Below, piece after piece: positions 12,201-21,459 of a DNA stretch of 64,000 nucleotides. The stretch covers positions 1,165,644-1,229,643 of the forward strand of contig NZ_KB235903.1 in the NCBI RefSeq assembly GCF_000332155.1. The letters run 5' to 3'. Both the position numbers and the translations under genes were made by a program. The number at the start of each line of letters is the position of its first letter. Within the stretch, counting starts at the first letter, position 1. The notes beneath the pieces were generated by a model. The model saw only the letters and a list, made by a program, of their open reading frames with translations, was not told the DNA's origin and searched no databases. Source of the stretch: Kamptonema formosum PCC 6407. Lineage in GTDB: Bacteria; Cyanobacteriota; Cyanobacteriia; Cyanobacteriales; Microcoleaceae.

Positions 12201-15200
12201 GGTTCTAGTTCACTAGGTGCAGGCACAGGAGGTAATATCACCTTTAACTCCGGCACAGCAAATACTATTCTTAGCTCGGATGTTGGGAGTTCATCCGCCA
12301 CTGGTAGCGGTGGAAATATTACCTTCCAATCTCCCGCTATCCTCACTCAACCCACTACTAATTTAACAACATCGGGAACTGCTAGCGGCGGCAATATTAC
12401 CTTTAATAGTACCCTTGATGCCACTACAGCAAATGTTGAATTTTTAGCAGTAAATGCAGGTGCAGGTAACGTCACATTTGGAGGCGCGATCGGCAGCATT
12501 ATCCCTCTTGGAGGACTCAGCATCAATGCCACAGGAAATGTCAACTTTAATCAGTCTGTAAACCTTGTTAGCTTAAATTCAAATGGCAATACCCAATTTT
12601 CAGGAAATATTACAACAACTGGAACCGACGGCATCTTTTTAACTGGCCCAACGACAATCACCAACAATGTTATCCTCACAGGTGACACCATTACTTGGAC
12701 AAATAATGTATCTGGAACAGGCAATTTAACAATACAACCATTCACCGCAGGTTTACCTATTGACATCGGGAGCACTCCCGTTACCGGTAGTCGCTTAAAT
12801 TTAACACCGACACAAATAGGATTATTGCAACCCAGCTTAGCTTCTGTCACCATTCAAACTAATAATGGTGGTGACATTTCAGTTAACGATCCTATCACCT
12901 TAAATCCTCCTACCACCCTGCAAACTTCACCCGGTACAATTACTCTCAACAGTCCCATTACGGGAAATAATAACGCTGCAATTACACTCTCTTCCAATAC
13001 AACTAATCTAAATGCTGACATCAGCACGTTGAATCAAAATATCACCATTAATGGCAATACTTTAGTTACTAATAATGTCACCCTCAATACCAATGCCAAT
13101 ATTTTATTGAACGGCCCCATAGATGGCAATAATAACCTCACCGCTAATGCTGGCACGGGAAACATCACCTTCGGTGGTGCAGTAGGCAGTAGTACCCCAT
13201 TAGGAAACATCACTGCCAATAGTACAGGTATAACTACTTTTAATGCTGTAAATTCTGCCAGTGTCACCACTAATACCGGAGGTACAACTCAACTCAATGG
13301 TAATGTCACGACTACGGGAGCACAAACCTATAACGATGCTGTTATTATTGCCAATAACCCCATCTTAACTGGTAACGGCATTACCTTCAATTCTACCTTA
13401 GATGGCAATAGCGATATCACCGCTATTGCTGGTGCATCAAACCTCAGTTTTAATGGTGCAGTTGGGAGTATTACGCCATTACAAAATATCATAGCCAACA
13501 GCACAGCAACCACTACATTTAATGCCGTAAATTCTGCCAGTGTCACCACTAATACCGGAGGTACAACTCAACTTAATGCTAATGTCACAACTACTGGCAG
13601 TCAAACCTATAACGATGCCGTTACAATTGCCAATAACCCCATCTTAACTGGTAACGGTATTACCTTCAATTCTACCTTAGATGGCAATAGCGATCTAACC
13701 GCTAATACTGGCGCATCAAATCTCAGTTTTAATGGTGCAATAGGCAATAACACTGCATTACAAAATATCACTGCCAATAGTACAGCTACAACTACCTTTA
13801 ATAGCATCAATGCTGCTACTTTAACCACCAATGCAGACGGTACAACTCAACTCAATAGCAACGTCACAACTACTGGCGCACAGACTTATAACGATGCAGT
13901 TTCAATTGCCAATAACCCCATCTTAACTGGTAACGGCATTACCTTCAATTCCACCTTAGATGGCAATAGCGATATCACCGCTATTGCTGGTGCATCAAAC
14001 CTCAGTTTTAATGGTGCAATAGGCAGTAACACTGCATTAGGAAATATCATCGCTAACACTACAGGAGTTACTACATTTAATAGTGTTAATTCTGCTACTT
14101 TAACAACCAATGCAGGCGGCACAACTCAACTTAATAGCAACGTCACAACTACTGGCGCACAGACTTATAACGATGCCGTCACACTTGCCAATAATCCCAC
14201 TTTAACTGGTAACGGTATTACCTTCAATTCTACCTTAGATGGGAATAGCGATTTAACCGCTAATGCTGGTGCATCAAATCTTAGTTTTAATGGTGCAGTT
14301 GGGAGTGTTACACCCTTACAGAATATCAGCGCCAATAGTACAGCTACAACTACCTTTAATGCTGTAAATTCTGCCAGCGTCACCACTAACATTGGCGGTA
14401 CAACTCAACTTAATGGGAATGTCACCACCACTGGTGCTCAGACTTATAACGATGCCGTCATAGTTGCCGGAAATTTAACCCTTACAAATAACAGTATTAG
14501 CTTTAATTCCCCTCTCACTCTCACAGGCAATCTTGCCTTGAATGCAGGTGGAGGAACAGTTGTATTTAATTCTACCATCAGCGCTGGCAATAATAGCCTA
14601 TCATTAAGCGCTAACGAGATAGATTTTAATGGCATAGTAAACGGTAGCAGTACACTCACTCTTACCCCTGGAACCCCAGGAAAAAATATCACCATCGGTG
14701 GTTTAAGTGACACAGGCGCAAACAGTTTAGACTTAACTGCTAATGACTTAAATAACCTAGCTGATGGCTTTAGTTCTATCATAATTGGTGACAATACAAA
14801 CACAAGTAATATTATTGTTTCTCCAAATGGTGCATCTTTTAAAGATCCCGTAACAATGACAACTGGAACTGGTGCAATTACCCTCAATGGCGCACTTACA
14901 GGGATTGGAGATTCTAGTATTACTCTCAACGCAGCTACCAGCTTTTTAAACAATGATATTCGCACTGAAGAGCGAAATATTACTATCAATGGTAATGCGA
15001 TAGTCGGTAATAGCATTACTGTCATTACAGGGAATTTAGCCGGAGGCGATATCCTCTTTAATGGCAATATTAACGGAAACGATAACCTCACTTTAGAAAC
15101 AGGCACAGGAAACATTACTGTTAGCGGTGCAATTGGGAATAATACACCCTTAGAAAACTTGACATTTAGCAATGTTAACAATGTTCAAACTAAGGCAATT

Positions 15201-18200
15201 ACCGCTGCCAGTATTACCCAAATTGCTGGTACTGGTGAGACTACTATCAACGGTGCAATTAATACGGATACTGCCGCTGGGATTAACTTAACAGGTAATA
15301 TTTTTAACTTTAATGGTAATATTACAACTACTAACGGTGGCGGTTTTAAAATTGATAATAGTTCTCCTTTGACTATTACTCTCGCAGTCCAATTTAACTT
15401 AGATGGGGGATTTAATCAAATAGGAAGTGGCACTGTTTTTCTAGCAGGAAATGTTACCACAAATAATAGCGATATCAGTTTCAAAAGTCCAGTCATTCTC
15501 ATTGGTACAGGTAATTTGAATACGGGTGTAGGTGCAGGGGATATTAACTTTAACAATACCCTCGATGGCACCGCTGATTTGAACTTAACAGCAGGGATAG
15601 GCAACATTCTATTTTTTGGCAGGGTAGGCGATGGAATCAGAATTGGTAACTTAACTATAAATAGTGCCAAAGATGTAACTGCTATCAATGCTATTAATGC
15701 CATTACCATTACTCAAATAGCAGGTAGCGGCACGTCATTATTTAATGATGTAATTAACACAAATGGTACGGCTGGCATTAATCTGGCGGGTAATAACTTT
15801 AACTTAAATGGTGCGATTGTTGCTAATGGCAGTTTTACTATTAATAATAGCGGCAAGCTTAATTTAAGCACAACACCTTTAATCTTAGATGGCACGTTCC
15901 GTCAAATTGGTACTGGAGAAGTGGCGATTTCCTCTAATATTACCACCGCTAATCAAGATATCCGATTTAGCGGGCCTGTCACCTTAAGTACTCCCGTTAT
16001 ATTTACCCTTGGTAACGCTACAATTGCTTTCGGTTCCAGTTTAGCCGCAGGCAATAACCCACTTACTTTAATTGCAGGAGAAATTGATTTTACAGGGCCA
16101 GTTTCCGGGACAAATTCACTGTCTTTGCAACCATTCAACTCTGGACAAACTATTATTATCGGCGGATTTGATAACAATACTAATGCCTTGGATTTGACAG
16201 CAGCAGAAATTAATGCTCTTCAAAATGGCTTTAGTTCAATTACTATCGGTCGTGCAGATAGTAGTGCAAATGTTAATATAAATGGTAACGTGACATTTTT
16301 AGATCCAGTTACAATTCAAACAGCAACAGGTGCAATTATACTCAATGGAAATATTACTGGAATAGATAATAGTTCAGTCACGCTTAATACGCCGAATATT
16401 AATCTCAATGCTGGTATCAATACCGCCAATAGTAACATCAGATTAAATGGAAATGTTAATCTTGGTAGTGATGTCGATCTCATTAGTAATGGTGGAGATA
16501 TTACCATAACAGGTGCGCTGAATGGGACTCAGAAATTAAGGATTGATGCGGGTACTGGTGGCAACATATTTCTCCAAGGAGATATCGGTAGTATTACACC
16601 TTTGTTAGGTTTGAATCTTAATGGATTGAATACTACATTATCGGGTAATATCTCAAGCGCTAATAGTGATATTACCTTTGACAGCGGACTTATTCTGACC
16701 AGAGATATGAGCATCACTACAGGTACAATAGGAGGAAATATTACCTTCCGTAGCACTGTTGATAGTGAGGCGTTTCGAGGCTACAGCTTAAATTTAACGG
16801 CAGGTAGAGGTAATATTAATTTCAACGGTGCAGTAGGCGCAAGCGTTAATGGAGAATTGGGAAATATAACTATTAATAGCGCTAATAATGTAACAGCGCT
16901 ATCAGCAATATCAGCTCGTAATTTTCAGTCAAATAGTACCGAAAATGTTAATCTTGGTAATATCGCCGCTACTAACGTTACTATTACCACAGATAACAAT
17001 ATCACTGTTGGCAATATTATCGCTAATGGCGGACAAGTTCGACTGAATAGTAATAATGGTAATTTAGTCGCCAATGACATTGATGCTTCTTTAATTTCTG
17101 GTGTTGGTGGCTTAATTTCACTGACAACTCCGGCGGGAGCAGTGACAACTGGCAATCTGAATACATCAGGACTTAGTGGTGGTGATATTACCGTTATAGC
17201 TCGCAATTCAATTACTGCAAAACAGATTAATTCTAGTGGTAGTGTGGGCGATGGTGGTAATGTTTTCCTAGATCCTATTGGGGATATTCAAGTTGAATTC
17301 ATTAACGCTGAAGGCGGAATTAATGGTACTGGTGGAGATGTATTTATTGAGTCAACGGGGGGATTTTTCCGGGCTACAGGCTCTTTTGTAACTCCCTTTT
17401 CGACGGAGGGAAATGCTAGTATTTCTACAGCAGGTGGTTTAGGCAGTGGAACAGTAACTATTCGCCATGCAGGAGGGGATGGAGGGCAGTTACTTCAACC
17501 TTTTGAAGTTGGTAATGCTGGTGCGCTCAATGGCACTGCGGCGCCTATTACGAGTGGAGATTATGCAATAAAAACAGGGCAAATATTGCCGGGTTCTTTC
17601 AGTGTGGGAAATTTGAGGATAGAGACTCTGGATGCTGCACCTGCTACCATATTTTTGTCAAATTTATCAGTTTCAAATACAGATTTGTCAACATCTTCTG
17701 TACGCGCTCCTATAGTATTATCAACACGATCGGAAACACAACCATCAGCAATCCTTGTACCTCCGGTAACACCTTTAGGAGATTTTGCCTCAAATATAAA
17801 TTTACGAGAATCTAGAGGAATATTGCCAGAAAATCTTACACAAGGTGCTGATTTGACACAGCAAAATGCAGGTATCCCACTAACTACATCTGTCACATCT
17901 ACAGCATCTCTCCCCTCTGGTACTGGTGAAACCTTAGCCAATACTCCTGTAATTTCAACCTTTTATACAGAGGAAGAGCGCCGCAAAAGTTTACTCTCAG
18001 AAAAAGATGCAGTCGAGAATCTAAAACAACCAATTTTGAGAATTGATGAGACAATTATCGAGCAGTCGCGTGTTGCTGTTACAGCTTCTTCAGTAGGAAT
18101 TAATGAAGGTAAAAACTCTTCTAGCAACATTGCACAGGAGGAGATATCTCACAAACCTGCTAATCTGGTACTCGGTTATAGTTCCTCTGTTAATCAAACT

Positions 18201-19463
18201 TTGGATAAATATGAACTTGGGGAGATTGATACATTTTTTGAGCGGGGCGATATTGAAAATATAGTTGTGCGACTTGAAGAAATTAGAAATAGAGAATTTG
18301 AGCGTTATCTTGAAACTAGCCATAAACTAGCCGAGGGAAATATTTCACTTTCTGCACTCCAAGAAAAATTAAAAGAAACTGATAACAAAACTGGTAAGAA
18401 ATCTGCCGCTTTTTATGTAGTATCGCGGCTTAATCAATTGGAGTTAGTTTTAGTTACTTCCTCGGGTTTGCCAATTCACTACAGTATTCCCGCCGCGAAA
18501 AGAGATGCTCTTTTTCCAGTGGTGAGTGAGTTTCGCTCTCAGATTATCAATTCTCGTCAACGCCATAATCAAAGCTATTTAGAGGCGGCACAGCAACTTT
18601 ATAAATGGCTGATATTGCCTATAGAGGCGGATTTAAAAAATCTAAAAATTGATACGTTGCTGCTGTCTTTAGATCCCGGTTTGCGGAGTCTCCCAATTGC
18701 TGCTTTGCATGATGGTAATCAATTTATGGTTGAAAAATACAGTTTCAGTTTAATTCCCAGTTTTAGTTTAACTAATACTACTTATACCTCCATTGCTGAT
18801 GCTTCCGTGCTGGCGATGGGAGCGTCGGAATTTACTGATAAAAGTCCTTTACCTGCGGTACCGGTAGAATTGTCTGCGATCGCATCGGAATGGCAGGGTA
18901 AATCTTTCCTCAATTCTACTTTTACTTTGGAAAATCTGAACTTGCAGCGATCGCGCCAAGATTATCGGATTATTCACCTCGCTACCCACGCTGAATTTCT
19001 CCCTGGAAAACCCGGTAATTCTTATATTCAGCTTTGGAATTCTAAGTTACCCCTCGATCGCGTCAGAAATTTGAACTGGGATAACCCCTCTGTAGATTTA
19101 TTGGTGTTGAGTGCTTGCAAAACTGCTTTAGGCGATCGCGAATCTGAATTAGGTTTTGCTGGGTTAGCAGTACAATCGGGGGTAAAATCTGCTTTAGCTA
19201 GTTTGTGGTACGTTGACGATCGCGGTACATTAGGCTTAATGACAGAATTTTATCAGGAGTTAGGGAAAGCTGCAATTAAAGCAGATGCTCTCAGATTAGC
19301 TCAGATCGCAATGCTTAAAGGTCAAGTGCGGGTGGAAAATGGGCAATTAATTACAAATACACAAACATTTCCCCTCCCGTCTGCTTTAAACTCTCAAGAT
19401 ACCATAGATTTTACTCATCCCTACTACTGGAGCGGTTTTACACTCGTGGGAAATCCTTGGTAA
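9231..19463 (+). CDS. Two-partner-secretion haemagglutinin-like exoprotein with C-terminal CHAT domain
   Basis: A 3,410-residue protein. Residues 1-28 form a signal peptide (charged start, hydrophobic core, cleavage near AKSQ). Residues about 30-300 are the TPS/haemagglutination-activity domain, with the signature NSNLFLMNPAGIVFGPNASL at 112-131 that steers export through a TpsB pore. Next comes about 2,500 residues of beta-helix repeats, including a block of 56-58-residue units (11298-12300) and a block of exact 93-residue units (13284-14400). From about residue 2,980 to the end is a CHAT domain with His3253 (ATHAEF) and Cys3296 (SACKTA). Compared with its neighbours the linker has no proline array. 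The CHAT end is close to identical in DNA to the preceding gene, which points to tandem duplication or gene conversion. Proteolytic activity and target are unknown. Confidence 0.93.
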   Translation: MKADRVTLLRLLVTLSLLSTFTFPAKSQTQVITPAPDGTGTIVTPEGNRIDIQGGSLSGDKANLFHSFTQFGLSEGQIANFLTNPNIRNILGRVTGGDASIINGLIQVTGGNSNLFLMNPAGIVFGPNASLNIPASFTATTATGIGFGNNNWFNAIGNNNWANLVGTPNTFAFNTLQPGTIINAGNLAVTTGSNLTLIGGNIVNTGQITAPSGNILINAVSGQNLVRISQVGHLLSLEVQPLNHAGLLPNTWTEPVLSLPQLLTGKGLESAAGLTVNSLGQVVLTGNNSIIPGEAGTAIASGNINTSGIIGGTVNIFGDRVGVIGGNINASGIYGGGTVLIGGDYQGKGLVPNASRTFISNNSTINVDGVSNGNGGRVIVWADDITRFYGKISARGGSFSGNGGFVEVSGYNFLDFQGNVNTLAPNGTAGLLLLDPTDITIITVPGSFNALTQVDQFADPDNAPNTIDVALINFAATNVTLQATGNITFNAPVGIITPGVGLTAQANNEIFVNNNITTNGGSVSLIADADNSTDGSLNINGATINTNGGNFLGIGNGTPAWTSGIRINNSAITVGNRNINLTGRGELGYGIEISNSNLDSAQGNITLNGAGDFTLGIGIAISNASTVSSAQGNINLSGSVSVLPADAISLDSGSLISTTGGGSVTLTSSIGNINTSTGNINTNFTGGGGAIAISTTGGGDITTGNLSSFSTGVAAGGNITLSVTGGTGAIDTTAGNLFANSTFGDGGAIALSTAGGNITTDFLGSYSGGTGTGGNITLSVTGGTGFINTTNNLDSTSISANGGAIALSTTGGNIITTNLLASSPLGAGTGGNITVSVSGGNGYIDTNAGVLQSNSNSANGGAIALSTTGGNITTGYMQSFATDTGTAGNVTISVTGGTGSIDATGDILANSTLGNGGAIAISTAGGNITTSSLDTRSSGAGNAGNITLSVTGGTGTIDTVAGFLDAGSSLGNGGAIAVSTTAGNINTGYIGSSSLGAGTGGNITFNSGTANTILSSDVGSSSATGSGGNITFQSPAILTQPTTNLTTSGTASGGNITFNSTLDATTANVEFLAVNAGAGNVTFGGAIGSIIPLGGLSINATGNVNFNQSVNLVSLNSNGNTQFSGNITTTGTDGIFLTGPTTITNNVILTGDTITWTNNVSGTGNLTIQPFTAGLPIDIGSTPVTGSRLNLTPTQIGLLQPSLASVTIQTNNGGDISVNDPITLNPPTTLQTSPGTITLNSPITGNNNAAITLSSNTTNLNADISTLNQNITINGNTLVTNNVTLNTNANILLNGPIDGNNNLTANAGTGNITFGGAVGSSTPLGNITANSTGITTFNAVNSASVTTNTGGTTQLNGNVTTTGAQTYNDAVIIANNPILTGNGITFNSTLDGNSDITAIAGASNLSFNGAVGSITPLQNIIANSTATTTFNAVNSASVTTNTGGTTQLNANVTTTGSQTYNDAVTIANNPILTGNGITFNSTLDGNSDLTANTGASNLSFNGAIGNNTALQNITANSTATTTFNSINAATLTTNADGTTQLNSNVTTTGAQTYNDAVSIANNPILTGNGITFNSTLDGNSDITAIAGASNLSFNGAIGSNTALGNIIANTTGVTTFNSVNSATLTTNAGGTTQLNSNVTTTGAQTYNDAVTLANNPTLTGNGITFNSTLDGNSDLTANAGASNLSFNGAVGSVTPLQNISANSTATTTFNAVNSASVTTNIGGTTQLNGNVTTTGAQTYNDAVIVAGNLTLTNNSISFNSPLTLTGNLALNAGGGTVVFNSTISAGNNSLSLSANEIDFNGIVNGSSTLTLTPGTPGKNITIGGLSDTGANSLDLTANDLNNLADGFSSIIIGDNTNTSNIIVSPNGASFKDPVTMTTGTGAITLNGALTGIGDSSITLNAATSFLNNDIRTEERNITINGNAIVGNSITVITGNLAGGDILFNGNINGNDNLTLETGTGNITVSGAIGNNTPLENLTFSNVNNVQTKAITAASITQIAGTGETTINGAINTDTAAGINLTGNIFNFNGNITTTNGGGFKIDNSSPLTITLAVQFNLDGGFNQIGSGTVFLAGNVTTNNSDISFKSPVILIGTGNLNTGVGAGDINFNNTLDGTADLNLTAGIGNILFFGRVGDGIRIGNLTINSAKDVTAINAINAITITQIAGSGTSLFNDVINTNGTAGINLAGNNFNLNGAIVANGSFTINNSGKLNLSTTPLILDGTFRQIGTGEVAISSNITTANQDIRFSGPVTLSTPVIFTLGNATIAFGSSLAAGNNPLTLIAGEIDFTGPVSGTNSLSLQPFNSGQTIIIGGFDNNTNALDLTAAEINALQNGFSSITIGRADSSANVNINGNVTFLDPVTIQTATGAIILNGNITGIDNSSVTLNTPNINLNAGINTANSNIRLNGNVNLGSDVDLISNGGDITITGALNGTQKLRIDAGTGGNIFLQGDIGSITPLLGLNLNGLNTTLSGNISSANSDITFDSGLILTRDMSITTGTIGGNITFRSTVDSEAFRGYSLNLTAGRGNINFNGAVGASVNGELGNITINSANNVTALSAISARNFQSNSTENVNLGNIAATNVTITTDNNITVGNIIANGGQVRLNSNNGNLVANDIDASLISGVGGLISLTTPAGAVTTGNLNTSGLSGGDITVIARNSITAKQINSSGSVGDGGNVFLDPIGDIQVEFINAEGGINGTGGDVFIESTGGFFRATGSFVTPFSTEGNASISTAGGLGSGTVTIRHAGGDGGQLLQPFEVGNAGALNGTAAPITSGDYAIKTGQILPGSFSVGNLRIETLDAAPATIFLSNLSVSNTDLSTSSVRAPIVLSTRSETQPSAILVPPVTPLGDFASNINLRESRGILPENLTQGADLTQQNAGIPLTTSVTSTASLPSGTGETLANTPVISTFYTEEERRKSLLSEKDAVENLKQPILRIDETIIEQSRVAVTASSVGINEGKNSSSNIAQEEISHKPANLVLGYSSSVNQTLDKYELGEIDTFFERGDIENIVVRLEEIRNREFERYLETSHKLAEGNISLSALQEKLKETDNKTGKKSAAFYVVSRLNQLELVLVTSSGLPIHYSIPAAKRDALFPVVSEFRSQIINSRQRHNQSYLEAAQQLYKWLILPIEADLKNLKIDTLLLSLDPGLRSLPIAALHDGNQFMVEKYSFSLIPSFSLTNTTYTSIADASVLAMGASEFTDKSPLPAVPVELSAIASEWQGKSFLNSTFTLENLNLQRSRQDYRIIHLATHAEFLPGKPGNSYIQLWNSKLPLDRVRNLNWDNPSVDLLVLSACKTALGDRESELGFAGLAVQSGVKSALASLWYVDDRGTLGLMTEFYQELGKAAIKADALRLAQIAMLKGQVRVENGQLITNTQTFPLPSALNSQDTIDFTHPYYWSGFTLVGNPW
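11290..12300 (+). repeat. 168-174-bp in-gene repeats, each with a HIP1 octamer
   Basis: Six units start with Gly-Gly-Ala-Ile-Ala coded over GCGATCGC at 11298, 11472, 11640, 11814, 11982 and 12153. The spacings are 174, 168, 174, 168 and 171 bp, all multiples of three. Each unit carries GGNITT and NITLSVTGGTG-type strands of the beta-helix. Confidence 0.9.
13284..14460 (+). repeat. 279-bp (93-residue) in-gene tandem repeat, four full units plus part
   Basis: The sequence ACAACTCAACT recurs at 13284, 13563, 13842, 14121 and 14400, always exactly 279 bp apart. Each unit codes for GTTQLN, TTTGAQTYNDAV, NPILTGNGITFNSTLDGNSD and ASNLSFNGA. Units differ by scattered substitutions and no indels. Confidence 0.95.
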
Positions 19464-19816
19464 GCAATAAAGTAAATCCACCTAATTAAACATAAGATAA
19501 GGATGGCTAAAAAGCTGACTGTATAAACATTTTTACTTCTTGCCTAGATAACTAAATTTTTCTTCCTTCTCTCCTAGATAACTAAATTTTTCTTCCTTCT
19601 CTCCTAGATAACTAAATTTTTCTTCCTTCTCTCCTAGATAACTAAATTTTTCTTCCTTCTCTCCTAGATAACTAAATTTTTCTTCCTTCTCTCCTAGATA
19701 ACTAAATTTTTCTTCCTTCTCTCCTAGATAACTAAATTTTTCTTCCTTCTTCCTTCTTCCTTCTTCCTTCTTCCTTCTTCGTCTAAGATATAGAAAATAA
19801 GGCGCATAAAATCGAA
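19464..19816. repeat. Intergenic 30-bp tandem array followed by heptamer repeat
   Basis: From 19531 to 19740 a 30-bp unit (core CCTAGATAACTAAATTTTTC) occurs seven times; six copies are identical. It passes into a 7-bp repeat (TCTTCCT) at 19741-19780. The array ends about 37 bp before the M16 peptidase start. The same core appears alone near 32405 and, inverted, near 61288. The array is also open in one - strand frame with a ten-residue period, but this looks like a by-product of a 30-bp unit without stops. Confidence 0.92.
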
Positions 19817-21121
19817 ATGACTTCAACCGTTCTCAAACCCTCCTCCCTTCCTCCTCTCAACGCTCCTACAGTCCGCCGCCTACCCAATGGACTAACGATC
19901 GTAGCAGAACACCTGCCTGTTGATGCCGTTAACCTTAGCGTTTGGCTCAATGTTGGCTCCGCCGTAGAATCAGATGATATCAACGGCATGGCTCACTTTC
20001 TAGAACACATGATTTTTAAAGGCACGCCGCTATTGGCCGCCGGCGAATTTGAACGCTTGATCGAGCAACGCGGGGCTGTAACAAATGCCGCTACCAGTCA
20101 AGATTACACTCACTATTACATCACTTGTGCCCCCCAAGATTTTGCCGAACTCGCACCCTTGCAAGTCGATGTACTGCTGAATGCTAGCATTCCCGATGAA
20201 GCCTTTGAGCGAGAGCGGTTGGTCGTGATCGAAGAAATTAGGCGAGCGGAAGATAACGCCCGACGACGGACTTATCAGCGATCGATGGAGACAGCTTTTG
20301 AGGTGCTACCCTATAAGCGTCCCGTACTCGGCCCGGCATCGGTGATTGAACAACTGACAGTACAACAGATGCGGGATTTTCATAGCAGCAGATATCAACC
20401 TGAGTCGATGACAGCGGTTGCTGTGGGGAATTTGCCAGTTGAGGAGTTAATTGAAATTGTGGCTGGTGCTTTTGCAGATGCGATGACACCTCATGAATCG
20501 CCCGAAGTGCCATTAAAACCCGAAGCTTTGCATCTGAAAGCTGAATCCGCTTTTCAAGAAACAGTCCGCCGCGAATATGTCGATTCCAGCCTTCAACAGG
20601 CAAGATTGGTGATGATGTGGCGAGTACCAGGACTGGCAAATTTAGAAGAGACTTACGCCCTTGATGTTTTGGCAACAATATTGGGTCACGGTAGGACAAC
20701 TCGCCTGGTTCAAGATTTGCGGGAAGAGCGGGGTTTAGTCTCCTCAATTTCAGTTAGTAATATGACTCAGCGACTTCAGGGTGTATTCTATATTTCAGCT
20801 CAATTGGCTGAGGAGAATTTGGCTGAGGTGGAAGTAGCGATCGCTCAACACATCCGCACTATCCAGATGGAACTCGTGACGGAAGCGGAAATGGCCCGCG
20901 TCCGTACCCAAGTAGCTAATCGGTTTATTTTTGGGAACGAAACGCCTAGCGATCGCGCCAATTTATACGGCTACTACCAGTCCATTGTCGGGGATTTAGC
21001 CCCCGCCCTCAACTATCCCGCCTCTATCCAAGCTCTCAATGCGATCGATATCCAGCAAGCGGCCCGCAAATATCTCTCCCCAGATGCCTGCGGTGTAGTT
21101 GTACTCCGCCCTGCAAAATAG
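19817..21121 (+). CDS. M16 family zinc peptidase (processing peptidase/insulinase type)
   Basis: This 434-residue protein has the inverted zinc motif HFLEH at residues 60-64. A third metal ligand is expected around Glu139/140 (VVIEEIRRAEDN), the usual distance of about 76 residues. The C-terminal half matches the second M16 domain (LGHGRTTRLVQDLREERGLV, then NETPSDRANLYGYY). The family degrades or processes peptides. No signal peptide is evident, so it is probably cytoplasmic. Cyanobacterial M16 genes often come in adjacent pairs, but only one is present here. The start is the ATG just after the repeat array; no strong ribosome binding site is seen. Confidence 0.93.
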   Translation: MTSTVLKPSSLPPLNAPTVRRLPNGLTIVAEHLPVDAVNLSVWLNVGSAVESDDINGMAHFLEHMIFKGTPLLAAGEFERLIEQRGAVTNAATSQDYTHYYITCAPQDFAELAPLQVDVLLNASIPDEAFERERLVVIEEIRRAEDNARRRTYQRSMETAFEVLPYKRPVLGPASVIEQLTVQQMRDFHSSRYQPESMTAVAVGNLPVEELIEIVAGAFADAMTPHESPEVPLKPEALHLKAESAFQETVRREYVDSSLQQARLVMMWRVPGLANLEETYALDVLATILGHGRTTRLVQDLREERGLVSSISVSNMTQRLQGVFYISAQLAEENLAEVEVAIAQHIRTIQMELVTEAEMARVRTQVANRFIFGNETPSDRANLYGYYQSIVGDLAPALNYPASIQALNAIDIQQAARKYLSPDACGVVVLRPAK

Positions 21122-21150
21122 CTAAGTAGGCTAAAGAATTAAAAATGCAA

Positions 21151-21210
21151 AATTAAAAATTAAAAAATAAACTAATTTAATTTTGAACTTTTAATTTTTA
21201 ATTTTTAATT
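21151..21210. terminator. AT-rich hairpin after M16 gene
   Basis: Arms AATTAAAAATTAAAAA (21151-21166) and its exact complement (21195-21210) can fold with a 28-base loop. The U-rich 3' arm could end transcription, but the stem has no GC, so this is tentative. Confidence 0.35.
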
Positions 21211-21289
21211 GATTGGGTTCTCGCGAGGTAATGGGAAAATATCTTGCTATTGCTGTGCGATCGCGAGGTAGTACCCCTACCCCCAAGGC

Positions 21290-21459
21290 GTGTCAACTTA
21301 ACGTCAAATCGTTAATCCGCCAGAGGTTAAAACCCCTGTCTCAAAAATCGAGTCCTCGCTCAGGGACTAAAAAACTCATTAGTCCTCTGAGCGAAGACTT
21401 AATTTATAAGAGGGGGTTTTAACCCCTGTCGGAGTCAAGGTTTAACATTAAGTTGACAC
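21290..21459. mobile_element. Fold-back (MITE-like) element, copy 1
   Basis: Terminal inverted repeats GTGTCAACTTAA (21290-21301) and TTAAGTTGACAC (21448-21459) bound a 170-bp non-coding element. Inside are further complementary pieces: GGTTTTAACCCCTG-like ends, and AGTCCT(C)GCTC with GAGCGAAGACT around the centre. A second copy with the same layout is at 50890-51054. No transposase is encoded. Confidence 0.75.

Noticed and set aside
19531..19740. 30-bp repeats as a CRISPR array
   Set aside because: The units are directly adjacent with no spacers, and no cas genes are present.
19533..19826. A - strand open frame of 97 codons with ten-residue period KEEKFSYLGE
   Set aside because: It is the 30-bp array read in a frame without stops, overlaps the M16 start and has no ribosome binding site or independent support.
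21213..21422. A 69-codon open frame after the M16 gene
   Set aside because: Most of it lies inside a fold-back element and the product has no protein-like pattern.
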